From the NCBI GenBank assembly GCA_033964015.1, contig CM066920.1, forward strand, positions 8,523,912 through 8,587,911: DNA of 64,000 nt, given 5' to 3'. Shown here piece after piece: positions 20,455 to 31,014 of this stretch (positions are counted from its first letter, which is position 1; every line of letters begins with the position of its first letter). This stretch comes from Scolanthus callimorphus (Eukaryota > Cnidaria > Anthozoa > Actiniaria > Edwardsiidae). Under the pieces are notes generated by a model, which was given only the letters and a program-made list of their open reading frames with translations, searched no databases and was not told the DNA's origin. The position numbers and the translations under genes were made by a program.

Positions 20455-20721
20455 TTAGTAATTGTACAGGTCTATAATTGGGCTGTCCATTCGTTCGCCG
20501 TGGTTGCCTTTGGGTCGAAACCTCCACCCTTCATATTCTGGCCTCGTCTTCGACTTGCTGGCCGGTTTCTTGGGCTGATATGGCTTCTTTGACTTCGCCT
20601 TTTCTGCTTTGCTGTATTTTTTGCTAGACAGATGTGTGAGAACAGCTTCACAGTCGTCTAGAAGTAAGGACCCTATAACTAGAGTTCCTAGAAATAATAG
20701 TACAAGCTTTGTGGAGAGCAT
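20455..20721 (-). CDS. Small secreted basic protein, unidentified
   Basis: The ATG at 20719-20721 follows an A-rich run and opens an 88-residue frame ending TAA at 20455-20457. Residues 1-26 form a signal peptide: a Lys at 5, a hydrophobic core LVLLFLGTLVIGSLLL and a likely cleavage after CEA. Residues 30-60 are extremely lysine-rich with KKP motifs (KAKSKKPYQPKKPASKSKTR), and the tail from 61 to 88 carries YEGWRFRPKG and an acidic-aromatic end DLYNY. Only one cysteine (residue 24), inside the signal peptide, so no disulfides. A strong donor-like sequence AAG|GTAAGA overlaps just after the stop, so a 3'UTR intron is possible. It could be a neuropeptide-like precursor, an antimicrobial peptide or a matrix/mineralisation protein; I do not recognise the family. 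Confidence 0.55.
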   Translation of the reverse strand: MLSTKLVLLFLGTLVIGSLLLDDCEAVLTHLSSKKYSKAEKAKSKKPYQPKKPASKSKTRPEYEGWRFRPKGNHGERMDSPIIDLYNY

Positions 20722-20825
20722 TTTTTTTTTCAAAACGTACGCTAGGAGACCTTAATAGCGATCTACTGAAATGCGACTGCCGTGCGAGGATGTTCTAATG
20801 TGATCTCACCAGTGCGGAGCAGCAA

Positions 20826-20836
20826 TATATGAGGAT
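20826..20836 (-). promoter_or_regulatory. Candidate TATA-like box upstream of the small secreted protein
   Basis: catatattg lies about 105 nt upstream of the ATG on the minus strand. Position is plausible for a core promoter, but there is no transcript support. Confidence 0.25.
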
Positions 20837-20839
20837 TAG

Positions 20840-23319
20840 GACAGGTTATTTGGATCCTCCCACTGTTACGTGTCCGGAAGAGACTAAGTGATAGCCTATC
20901 ACGACTATTGTTTATTCTTTTGTTACCCTTCGGTTTAGCTCAAGCTCCTGCAATATATCCAAGTTTTCAGCATAATCGGCAAAATTAATAAAGAGTTAAA
21001 ACGTGACGTTAACATCTTGTGGTATATTACGATAAGCACCACGAAATCAATTACATTCAAACAAGTTTTCCAATAACCAACAATATCATCTTTCTCTCTC
21101 ACTTTCCAAAATATTCTACACGCTTCTCTCTGAGATCCGCTTATGAGTAAAGTCCATTAATGTGTTAATCCGGTAGGTGGGTTTTCACTGTAGAAAGGCG
21201 GGGAATAAGCAGCAATTATATTAAATGGAATGTTTTTTTTGTGTGTGACGAGCCATTTTTCTCACACCTGTTCCAACAATATAGCGCGGCCAGAACGCAC
21301 AATTAAACCTCATGTGCAGTAATGGTAGCGCTGTTATAGCGGCGTTAGCGGTGAGCGGAAAGTTCCTGTCACCGACGAATTAATCAAAACGCAATTTCAT
21401 CTTCGCTCATTTGGAATTAATGAAGGGGAAATGAATGCTGGCGGCAGGACGGCCTAAGAAATTTACTGTCCACCTCCAAGGCATGTATTATTTGAGTGCA
21501 AAAATGAATAATTCATCGCCAAGTTTTTAATGATATGCGACAAAGGAGGTATACACCAATTTCATTAACATTGCTCCGTAAAACGTAAAACTTTAAACCA
21601 TGCATCATAATGAAGATGTTATTTCTCGTATTTTCCTCGAATTTTGCAAACCAAACTAAACTAAAACCACCCAATGGCACTTTGTTTACCACTTTGAGAC
21701 ACAATTTGACATGAACTGCTTCGTTTTAGGCAAGAATTTTCATTGCGACTTATGAAGCATGGTTCATGATACATGGTTTCACAAGCAACGTTAATTGAAA
21801 CAGTTAAACCTAAGCTAGTGGTGAGTTGGTAAGCAGATGTAGTTGAAAGAAAGAACGCGAGCTTAATATCAGAAATACTCATCAATCCAGTTTTCTGATT
21901 GTCGCTCGATTTCTATAGTTACCTTAGTATAGGAGTATTGAACAAGGTGTAATATAGTAAAACTGGTTGTATTAACGGCATAAATAACAAAACGTCTTGC
22001 GACTTGGCGGGAAGACGTTAATTACCTTGATCGGGTAATGAACGGTCCAGTTTAGCTTGATTATGTAATATTAGTTATCTGAAAACGGTTAGAGAGACTT
22101 CTTATCTACTTAACATAAAAGCTCAAAAGAAAACGCGGGCAACATGATATCGTAACAGATTACACAAGTAAAATCCGTTCCTACATAATCCGCTTTGGCG
22201 GTACAGTGTAAAGACCCGGGAAGTTTCTGAGTTGTTCTGTAAATACACCCTTTAGCCTGGACGTCTCGGCGTATTGAGTAGCATGTGTTTTAGTTTTCCG
22301 CGCGGCGCTACTGAATTCACGGTGGCCATTTGACTGCCGACCACAGCAAGCCCGTCAATGGCAAGAAACATACAGCAAAGTGAAAATTCGCGACGCGCGC
22401 AAAATTGGCGGGAAATTACAATGCAATCGAAATCAACGGCAGATAACTATGTCATTACACCCACGTCGCGCAGACAGGATATAATGGATACCTATCTATA
22501 TTTATTTCGTGTCATCAAAATAGGACACAGAATCGGAAGCTTTTTATTCACGTGGTATTTTTAATTCAGTTATGTTTGTAAAGGAAAGTATTTTTTTGCT
22601 TTAAATACCTCACACTGTCTCCATGTCCACTTAAACGGGAATAAAGTCTTACTAATGGAACACGGCTCAGTTGAATTTAGGCTCATTTAGGATATAAATA
22701 TTGAAGCGGTTGCTATTTTCATTTTAGTGGACAAACTTGGGTGTGCTTTTTACAACAAAGTCCAGTTATTTTAAGTTGTAGTAAAATTGATAAATTGTAC
22801 CTTGTCTATTCAACTTTTCTTGTGTTTTTCTCGGCGCAAAATGTTCAGCGATGCTCAGTAGATGAACAATTTTGAAATAAGTCAAAAGCAGTGACTAAAG
22901 TATCAGATTTGAATCATTTTACACCATGTTACACCCTGAGTATTACGGATCTTTTTCCGGGAATGTTTGAACGATTCAAAATAATTCAACCTTCCGCAAA
23001 GTACGTTTTCAGTGACGTTAAGGTCGTTAAGCATGCAATGAACAACATGTTTTCGATCGGGTTGTCAATTTTGCAGCGTACTTTTGCAGCGTTCATCAAG
23101 AAACGTTCAACAAATATTCACCGCTGATGGATGAACATGTTGAGCTAGTTTGGCCCCAAATATCTCTGGATCATTAAAATACTAAAAAGAGAAAAAATGG
23201 GAATTTACGGGAATTTACAGTTTAGTAGACGGGTGTGCTGGTTACAACAAAACGTTTACAGTTATAACCGCTGCATCGTGACCCACGTTTTCAAAACGTC
23301 AATTTATTATTTTTATTTT
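20840..23319. other. AT-rich DNA, no gene supported
   Basis: Open frames here are short and featureless. No tandem array or clear inverted repeat was seen over this 2.5 kb. Confidence 0.4.
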
Positions 23320-23488
23320 TGGCTTTGCTGTTGAAAACTCTTGCCCTGTTTCGCCTAGTGCAGTCAGCTGGCTTCCCTCTAAACTAAAACCAGACAGCGT
23401 TGCGGCAAAAGCCAGGCGACTGCACTAGGCGAAATAAGGCATGAATCTGATTGACCTACAAGGTTTGACGGGCGGAATAGCAAAGCCA
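23320..23488. mobile_element. Palindromic MITE (family GGGTTT/TTTCGCC, copy 3)
   Basis: tggctttgctgttgaaaact pairs with gcggaatagcaaagcca, and ccctgtttcgcctagtgcag pairs with ctgcactaggcgaaataagg. The centre has diverged from the other two copies. Confidence 0.7.
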
Positions 23489-23644
23489 GAAACCAGTTGT
23501 CACTAATTTTCGCACTACTGACTTGTGATTCGAGCAACGTGTGGCCAAAAAACTGGTTACTAGAAAGTACGAAACCTATTGGCTATATATTTTAGCATCT
23601 TTTGAAAGGTTTCCATACAAGTAGTAACTCGTGTTAGTCTCGTG

Positions 23645-24031
23645 TTAAAGGAGCGGTGTCACAATTTTAGCACACTTTTGGTGATGTAAAAAAACATACA
23701 AAACTCATGGATCGCCAAAATACTAGTCTAGGTTTGTTAAATAGCCCTTTAACTACAAAGCGATCATGATTGTAGTCTTCATGGACCTGTTACAGAGCGG
23801 ATGGAAACGGATTGCAACAATGAGTTTTTGAAATCTTGTCAGGATGACAAGTTTTCAAAGTTTGAATTTACATCAAAATTTGCTTGTAAATTGGCAGTCT
23901 TGCCGCTAAAACTTGCCCACATTGCCTATTGGGCCAAAAACAAGTGATATAAGTGATTTGGGAATGATTACATACAAATTTAGAGCGGTATTTACAAATT
24001 TATTCAAATGATTGTGACACAGCCCCTTTAA
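23645..24031. mobile_element. MITE with TTAAAGG terminal repeats
   Basis: Left end TTAAAGGAGCGGTGTCACAA and right end ttgtgacacagcccctttaa are inverted repeats bounded by TTAA. The 387-bp interior encodes nothing. A sequence matching the end occurs inside the GPCR pseudogene near 12034-12062. Confidence 0.7.
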
Positions 24032-24475
24032 TCTTGATGACAACCTAGGAAAATACATTTCTAAGTTTATATATAGGGGTTTGTATAGAATTGCACGGTT
24101 GGAACATGGAATTTTCCTATTATAGTACCCCAGGTGGTGAACTTTGAAATGTAATTTCTCCGCGTTCCATAAGTATTTCATGGCGGGACAAACCAAAGTA
24201 ACTGTAAATAGTTCTTCCAAAACAAACCGAAATCAAGCAAAAAGAGGTTATAAACTTTCCAGTAACTGGATTTTTGGCTAATTTTGTCAAACTGGCAAAA
24301 TCTCTCAATTAGTTAATTAAAATTCGCGAAATTAACACCTACATTCGTATTTTTTTCAAAAGCCTCTGCAACTGTTAACGCGTTATTTAAAGGGGCACTC
24401 GCACGCTTAATTTTTGTAGAAAAAAGTAAGTTTAATTCTAATCACCAAAAATACAATTAAATTTACCGGAATTAA

Positions 24476-24870
24476 CCAAAATAACAGTCCAGGTTACAGA
24501 AGATTTCTACCCTAAGGTCAGGTAAAGTCAGATAGGCTTGATTCTTTGCATAGAGTATCATTATACAATAAGAAACAAAATAGAATTGAGTATTTTTTTC
24601 TAATTGATCCGTCTTTAAGATATGAGGAGTTACACTTTGGTTGCTGCAGCACTTTTTGACATTTTTTGACATTTTTTGCCATAAAACGATGCAGTAACCA
24701 AACTTTAGCAGCTGATATCTTAAAGACGGATCAACTACAAAAAAATACTCATTTCCATTTTGTTTCTTATTGTATAAGGATACTCTATGCAAAGAATCAA
24801 GCCTATCTGGCTTTACCTGACCTTAGGGTAGAAATCTTGCCATTTTTGGGTTCTGTCGTCCAGGTTTGTT
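24476..24870. mobile_element. Inverted-repeat (foldback) element
   Basis: The left arm (24480-24640) and right arm (24700-24865) are reverse complements over about 160 bp, including agataggcttgattctttgc and gcaaagaatcaagcctatct. The centre has a duplicated gacattttttgaca. A single arm is found at 14780-14965. Confidence 0.75.
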
Positions 24871-24990
24871 AAATGACCTTTTAACTGTTAAATCAATGCA
24901 AATCTATAGTGTTTTTATCTATTATCAAAAGGATGGAACTGGATTGCGATTTGAATTGTTTGCTTGTCAGGCAAGCATGCAAGTGCTTCT

Positions 24991-25240
24991 TTAAGGGAGC
25001 CTGTCACGATACGCGCATGCTCCAGGAGCGATTCACTGAGCAAAACTAATTAGACCATCCTATCAGATAACTATTATTGAATATGTAAAACTTAAGCAAT
25101 TGGTCCGAGAAATAGCGACATTAAAAACGATTGTTTTCGTGTGTGTTTTTTTGCCTTCGCTGGCCATAGTTACAGGACGGTGCTTCTCTGATTTGAGATG
25201 CGCAGGACAGCTGCGCAGTTGGGTGACAGGCTCTCTTTAA
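24991..25240. mobile_element. MITE with TTAAGGGAGCCTGTCAC ends
   Basis: Left end ttaagggagcctgtcac pairs with gtgacaggctctctttaa at the right end. Both ends border TTAA. It directly abuts the next element at 25239. Confidence 0.65.
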
Positions 25241-26016
25241 TACCTTAGCAAACTGGGCTTGCTAATATGTGTAATAATGCCTTCAGACGTTATGATATGT
25301 ATGTTCACCCCAATTTCAAAAGATAAGCATTAACCTTCATGATTATCAAACTGGTTGGCGTCAATTGTCTTCGTCGAAACATGAATGTGAAATGTGTAGA
25401 GACCGACTCTCCAGACTTGCTGCCCGTTAGCTACATTACGCTGGATCTCACGGCGCCAATAGCTGCCAAACTGTCATAAGGACAATCACTGAGGATGGTC
25501 ACTCCAACGTCCCCGTGGTTTTTTAACGTCCCTCTGGTTTTGATTAGTGTAGTGCATCTGAGAGACAGGACCTACGGTTTAACGTCCTTATTTGCGAAGA
25601 CGCGAAGGTCTAACCATTTGCAGATGGTTCTCCTCGATTATTTAGACAAAGACCCCGAGTATTGGTCCGGCGGAGGTTTGAACCCACGACCTCACGCACG
25701 TCACACTGCCACTCTACCAACTGAGCTAATGAAATTGACTATCGTGACTATATTAAACTTTTAAATAAGTAAAATTAAAAGATAATAGACTGAGATGAAA
25801 TTCGAAATCATATCTAAACGAATTTCATATATTCACCATAGTCAATTTTATGTTTCCACAAAGACAACCGTTGACGCCAACCAGCTTGACAATCATGAGT
25901 GTCATTCTTATATTTTTGAAATAGGGGTGAACGGACATCATTATAACGTCTAAAGGCATAATTACACATATTCGCAATTAAAATACACTTATAAAACTCC
26001 AATTAGCTAAGGTATT
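25239..26016. mobile_element. TIR element interrupted by a SINE
   Basis: AATACCTTAGC at 25239 and GCTAAGGTATT ending 26016 are the tips. About 130 bp of each arm pair, including gacgttatgatatgtatgtt with its counterpart near 25925-25955, and aactggttggcgtcaa with ttgacgccaaccagctt. The SINE-like sequence at 25380-25735 sits between the arms. Confidence 0.75.
25380..25735 (-). mobile_element. tRNA-derived SINE (copy B)
   Basis: On the minus strand the head reads TTAGCTCAGTTGGTAGAG (a textbook A box and D arm) and then GTGGGTTCAAACC (B box), followed by a body whose core at 25415-25510 matches copy A at 5990-6110. No acceptor stem or 3' half pairs around it, so it is a SINE head and not a tRNA gene. 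Confidence 0.7.
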
Positions 26017-26441
26017 ATCGCGCCATTTTTCGCGGCATTCAGTTCACGATCAAATGGGGACTTTAAGCAGTGTTCTCGACAAAATCATTAAATTTTTCGA
26101 GAGAAATAACTCACGATTAATTAGGACTTTAAAAATTATGCTGACCTGATCCTTTATATTTTTCGTGCAATTTTTGATTTAAAAAAAATGCGCTTCTACT
26201 TCGATGTTTGGGAGTGTCAATAGAAGATTATTCAATTAAATTTTCTTTATCCCTGCTCCCGCTCAGTCCAGCCAGTATTGTTAAGCAGGAAGAAAGAACT
26301 AGGGCACCTTTTGGTTAAGCGAATATCAACTGAAATACAAAGAAAAAAACGCGACTCAACAAGTGTCACGTCACGTAAATTGTTCTCCATCACAATGCTG
26401 CGTAGAACCTGGGCCAAACCATCCATTCAAAATTTGTGAAG
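26017..26441. other. Unique AT-rich DNA
   Basis: Nothing recognised between the TIR element and the minisatellite. Confidence 0.4.
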
Positions 26442-27343
26442 TAATATATCAAACACGAGACCGCGTGTTTAATCAGGATTTCAAACACAGAGAAGGTGGT
26501 TAATATATCAAACACGAGACCGCGTGTTTAATCAGGATTCCAAACACAGAGAAGGTGGTTAATATATCAAACACGAGACCGCGTGTTTCATCAGGATTTC
26601 AAACACAGGGAGAAGGTGGTCAATATATCAAACACGAGACCGCGTGTTTCATCAGGATTCCAAACACAAAGAAGGTGGTTAATATATCAAACACGAGACC
26701 GCGTGTTTCATCAGGATTTCAAACACCGAGAAGGTGGTTAATATATCAAACACGAGACCGCGTGTTCACCAGGATTTACAAACACTGAGAAGGTGGTTAA
26801 TATATCAAACACGAGACCGCGTGTTTCATCAGGATTTCCAAACACAGAGAGAGACCGCGTGTTTAATCAGGATTCCAAACACAGAGAAGGTGGTTAATAT
26901 ATCAAACACGAGACAGCGTGTTTCATCAGGATTACCAAACACCGAGAAGGTGGTTAATATATCAAACACGAGACAGCGTGTTTCATCAGGATTCCAAACA
27001 CCGAGAAGGTGGTTAATATATCAAACACGAGACCGCGTGTTTCATCAGGATTTCCAAACACTGAGAAGGTGGTTAATATATCAAACACGAGACCGCGTGT
27101 TTCATCAGGATTTCCAAACACAGAGAGAGACCGCGTGTTTAATCAGGATTCCAAACACAGAGAAGGTGGTTAATATATCAAACACGAGACAGCGTGTTTC
27201 ATCAGGATTACCAAACACCGAGAAGGTGGTTAATATATCAAACACGAGACAGCGTGTTCATCAGGATTCCAAACACCGAGAAGGTGGTTAATATATCAAA
27301 CACGAGACCGCGTGTTTCATCAGGATTTCCAAACACTGAGAAG
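26442..27343 (+). repeat. Minisatellite, unit of about 60 bp, about 15 copies
   Basis: The unit runs ggtggttaatatatcaaaca then cgagaccgcgtgtttcatca and ggatttcaaacaccgagaa. It contains an imperfect palindrome aacacgagaccgcgtgtt. A shortened unit with cagagagagaccgcg occurs at 26845 and 27121, giving a higher-order period of 276 bp. Frames such as 26734-27291 are repeat translations. Confidence 0.9.
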
Positions 27344-28465
27344 TGGATTGATAAACGAGGCAAAAACGGAGTTTAACCGACCTCGAGGAGTGAAAAACAT
27401 TATCGAGTGTTTGATGTTATGAATGATTGAATGCAGAGAAAAAAAAAAAGGAATAAAATCTCTAAAAAAATCCATGCAAATTAAGACGTTTTCCGACCTT
27501 CTTCACGCTTATGACTTTCTTTGTTTAATCTTGATGATTTATCAATGAGTTTGAGACCAAATGTTCAACGGTTCTTTATAAAAACGCTTTGACAACCCGA
27601 CAAAACTTGATAAATATTTGTCAAGACATAGGCATAGACATAGACATGCTTTATTTGATGTCATATATATACAAAGTGTACATAGACATTTATCCAAATA
27701 AAAATCAATTAAATAAATATATTGTCTAGGTGACGTCACTCTAATTTTACTTATTCCTGATTTCGTTTTCCATTTCTTTCAAATTTTCAAAGACAACTTT
27801 GGCCACGCAATTCCTTCATATATCACTTTCCTTTTTTATTTTAATTGTTGGTCAATTGTTGTTTCGATGATATTAACTTCTTAACTGTTGATATTGGTTT
27901 GGCCCGGCCTTATGGACAGCCTTAAGACAAGTTGTTTTTGATCTGCGAGAGTGAATCAAACTGAGGGATTTGCCAATAAAATGGAAAGGGAAGCAATGTC
28001 TTGAGACGAGCGTGAAGTACGCGACGTACTTTGAATGTTGAAAAGTATGATAAACGGGTCCGACGGTAATCGGACAATGTCGGTCCAAAATTGAAGGTTG
28101 GCCGGTCAAATCTTTGCCTGGCTGGACATTTTGACCGGCCGCATTTAACACGAGTCTTCAAATCATGTACTTCTATGGGCAGTCAGAAACAAGGTACCGG
28201 AAATCGATTTGGGCGGTGTCCATGTTGGTCACCCTCTCAGCCGTTATTTGTATTAACAGAGCCGCAGCAGGGTGAACAATTCTGGGCGAGGGGGGTAATT
28301 TGCTCGACTGTCTAACGAGTGTGCGCCGGCAGATACTTTGAAGCTGGACTGAAGGAAAAAGAACGAGCACAACTGGCTAAAGAAGGTACGATCAAGGAAA
28401 TAAAGGGCGTTTTTTGCTGCTAGAAGAACTCTTGGAGTGCGTTGATATCAGCACTGGCATTCTCG
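27344..28465. other. Intergenic DNA, nothing firm
   Basis: Around 28075-28145 a short inverted pair (gttggccggtcaaatctttg and ggctggacattttgaccggcc) hints at a small MITE. No gene supported. Confidence 0.4.
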
Positions 28466-29225
28466 CCGAGGGGGGGGGGGGGGGGGGGGGGGGGCAATAG
28501 TGAAAACATGGGACGAAACTTTTTTAATTTCCTCCAGCAAATACAGTAAATGTCTGGCAAAATCTCCCGGCAGCGGTCCCCTCCCCCCCCCCCCCCCCCC
28601 TGGCTACGCCCCTGTCAGCAACTTGGATAGATATATTGCATAGAGATACCAAAGGCGTGGTTGAAAATTACGCAAAAATGAATCCACCATCGTTTCCACA
28701 ATTAGAAAAGCCCCCCCCCCCCCCGAAAAGTATGAACAGATTTCTGATGACAAGTGTTTGAGATATTGCTGTAAAAGCGTCAAAATAAAACGCCCAAAAG
28801 ATTTTACCCATTTTACCCATAACTAATTCGCCCAATAGTCATGAAATAAGAAGTACATTACACGAATCAAAAAGAAAATTTAGGAAAACTTGTAGAAGAA
28901 AAAGAGAAGTTATACTGAAAATAAGTTAGCCAGCATAAATTTCAAAGACTCGAGGGCGCTGTGGGATGGTTTAGGAAAATTATTCAGAAAATGCCAGAAA
29001 AAACTGTATATGGAAAATGATGATTTTTTGAGCAAATTGTGAGCGAATTGTGTGTTCCCCCCTGTGGGATGGTTTAGGAAAATTAAATTACCCCCCCCCC
29101 CCCCCCCCCCCCCCCCCGCGCACGGATGGGATTGGAAATTCCAGAGGGGTGCGGGGGTTCAATTTACCTGATCTTTTGCATAAATACTGTATTTTCTTCG
29201 GAAATTCCAGAGGGGGGGGGGGGGA
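28466..29225. repeat. Cluster of homopolymer G and C tracts
   Basis: Long uninterrupted runs occur: G at about 28469-28494, C at about 28583-28600, C at about 28711-28724, C at about 29091-29117 and G at about 29214-29224. A 24-bp phrase, gtgggatggtttaggaaaat, is repeated at 28960 and 29064. Run lengths in an assembly are error-prone. Confidence 0.8.
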
Positions 29226-29607
29226 TTTCTCAACACCTTCCGTGGGAAGTATGGACACTTTTTGGAAAACATTGTGAATAAAAAATGACAGACAGACAGA
29301 CAACACAAAAAGCCATTGCAAAAATTGTACATGAGTGCTTCCTCCTCCGGAAAGACACTATAATTACATAGTAATAATTATATCTCTTTTTAAATAAGTT
29401 TTATTTGGAACTACCCATCCATGTACTTTTGTATACGACGCCAAATAAAAAAATTCTGTCTGTTTGTCTGTCTCCATTTTCGCAAACTAGTCTGATTTCT
29501 CTAAACCGTCAAGTAGAATAAAATGTAAACATTTCTAATTTACTCGTTAAGCTCCCGGTTTGCATTTATAAGGCCTTTGTATCAGCATGATGTTTTTTAC
29601 TAGCAGC

Positions 29608-29886
29608 ATTATAAAAAAATTGAGTGTGACATTTTCAAGAGCTATTGCCGCCGAACTGCTTGACCTTGACTCCCAAGAAACACATCGTTTTCATGAAAGT
29701 GTCACACCCACATCTTTAATAAAACCTTCCAAAAAATTATGTTTATAAAAAAGTTATTTCTTTTTGCCATAGTCCGCTAGTCCATTCTGTAAGCTTTCTA
29801 ACGATATATAGGTTGAGATGTTTTGGTTAAACTAAGGAGTTGTTTTTTTTTTTTCCGAGGAGGTGCGCGAAGGTTCTCAGTAACCT
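29608..29886. mobile_element. Rearranged copy of the TTAA foldback element
   Basis: The first part (gtgtgacattttcaagag, ccttgactcccaagaaacac) matches the left arm of the 2937-3633 element. The second part (ctttttgccatagtccgcta through ggttctcagtaaccttaa) matches its right end. The middle is missing, so the copy is internally deleted. Confidence 0.7.
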
Positions 29887-29889
29887 TAA

Positions 29890-31014
29890 AACAATTTGTA
29901 CAGGCAACCTAGAGTAGCACTAGACTAATCGAGCTAGGGTGCGCTTAAATTTGGAAAATGACATTGTATGAGAGAAAAGGAAAAATTGATGGTACTACAG
30001 AGATTGTGTGTTGAAGAAGGAAAAAGCAAGGGAAAGACATCACGACGAGTATACGAACAAAGCAAAATTAAATACAGGTACACAAAAACACGAACAAAAG
30101 ATAAATAGGACGCAGAGATGGAGCATAGTTAATAGACGAGCATCATTGATCACACTAGTTATCTTCTAGATGATTTTGCTCCTTGGAATGCAACCAATGC
30201 ACAAGACGAAACCCTACTTCCTAATCAACCGCATATTTGCAGCTTTTACTAAGATCATAACGACGCTTTCGTTACTGGAGAATGTGTGGTTAGACTAATA
30301 TCTGAATAACAAGGGGAAGTTTTTAGACACGATAGTTTTTAGGCGTCACGCTCCCTTGCGATTTATGGGAATACCTATGAGGTCAGTGAAGCTTGGGAAA
30401 ATGCAAGAGAATCGGCCGGTCGCATTTTAAACCCGGAAGTGATGAAGAACAGGTGGCCGAATGGTCTAATTCATTCGCCTGTAACAAGGTTCCTACACTT
30501 TTGTAAAGAAACAAATCCAGGAGTTTTTCGAGCATTTTCCAGAACTTTTTCCTTTAACGTGAACCATTTATATAACGCGCAAACATGCACATGGTGAGAG
30601 CAGTGGCTATGTTGATGTAAGGAAACCTAGAAAGTCTTAAAGAATATCTAAAAGATTGGAATTCCAAATTTTAGTTTAAAGGGTTTCTTTCCAAATAAGA
30701 ATGAATATTTCTAAATCAATATTGTCGTAAATACACAATTTCCATCAACAATATTTGTCGCGTCTAATTACTAATTTTGATTCCCTAATTCTTTAATTTG
30801 TTGGGTGCGGCCGCGATTCGCATTTACAGGATTAGAATTTACGAAATAGAAAGTCAAAACAAACTCTCTGAAACAGAAAAGCAAATGTGTATGGCTCGTA
30901 AGTCAAATTATGCGAGGATTCATTTGGGAGGGAGTCTCAGAGGGGGGGATCTCTGACGGGTTAACACCCGTTAAAACGCTTCATTTCACGGTAATCGCTT
31001 ACAGACCTTACAGC
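29890..31014. other. Intergenic DNA, nothing recognised
   Basis: No gene, RNA or repeat identified. Confidence 0.4.

Noticed and set aside
25680..25735. tRNA gene on the minus strand
   Set aside because: A and B boxes are good but there is no acceptor stem, and the sequence continues into a SINE body shared with another copy.
26555..27291. Repetitive open frame (NISNTRPRV repeats)
   Set aside because: Product of the 60-bp minisatellite; no start context, no domain, frame changes between units.
29050..29321. Frames with poly-proline or poly-glycine
   Set aside because: They derive from homopolymer C/G tracts.
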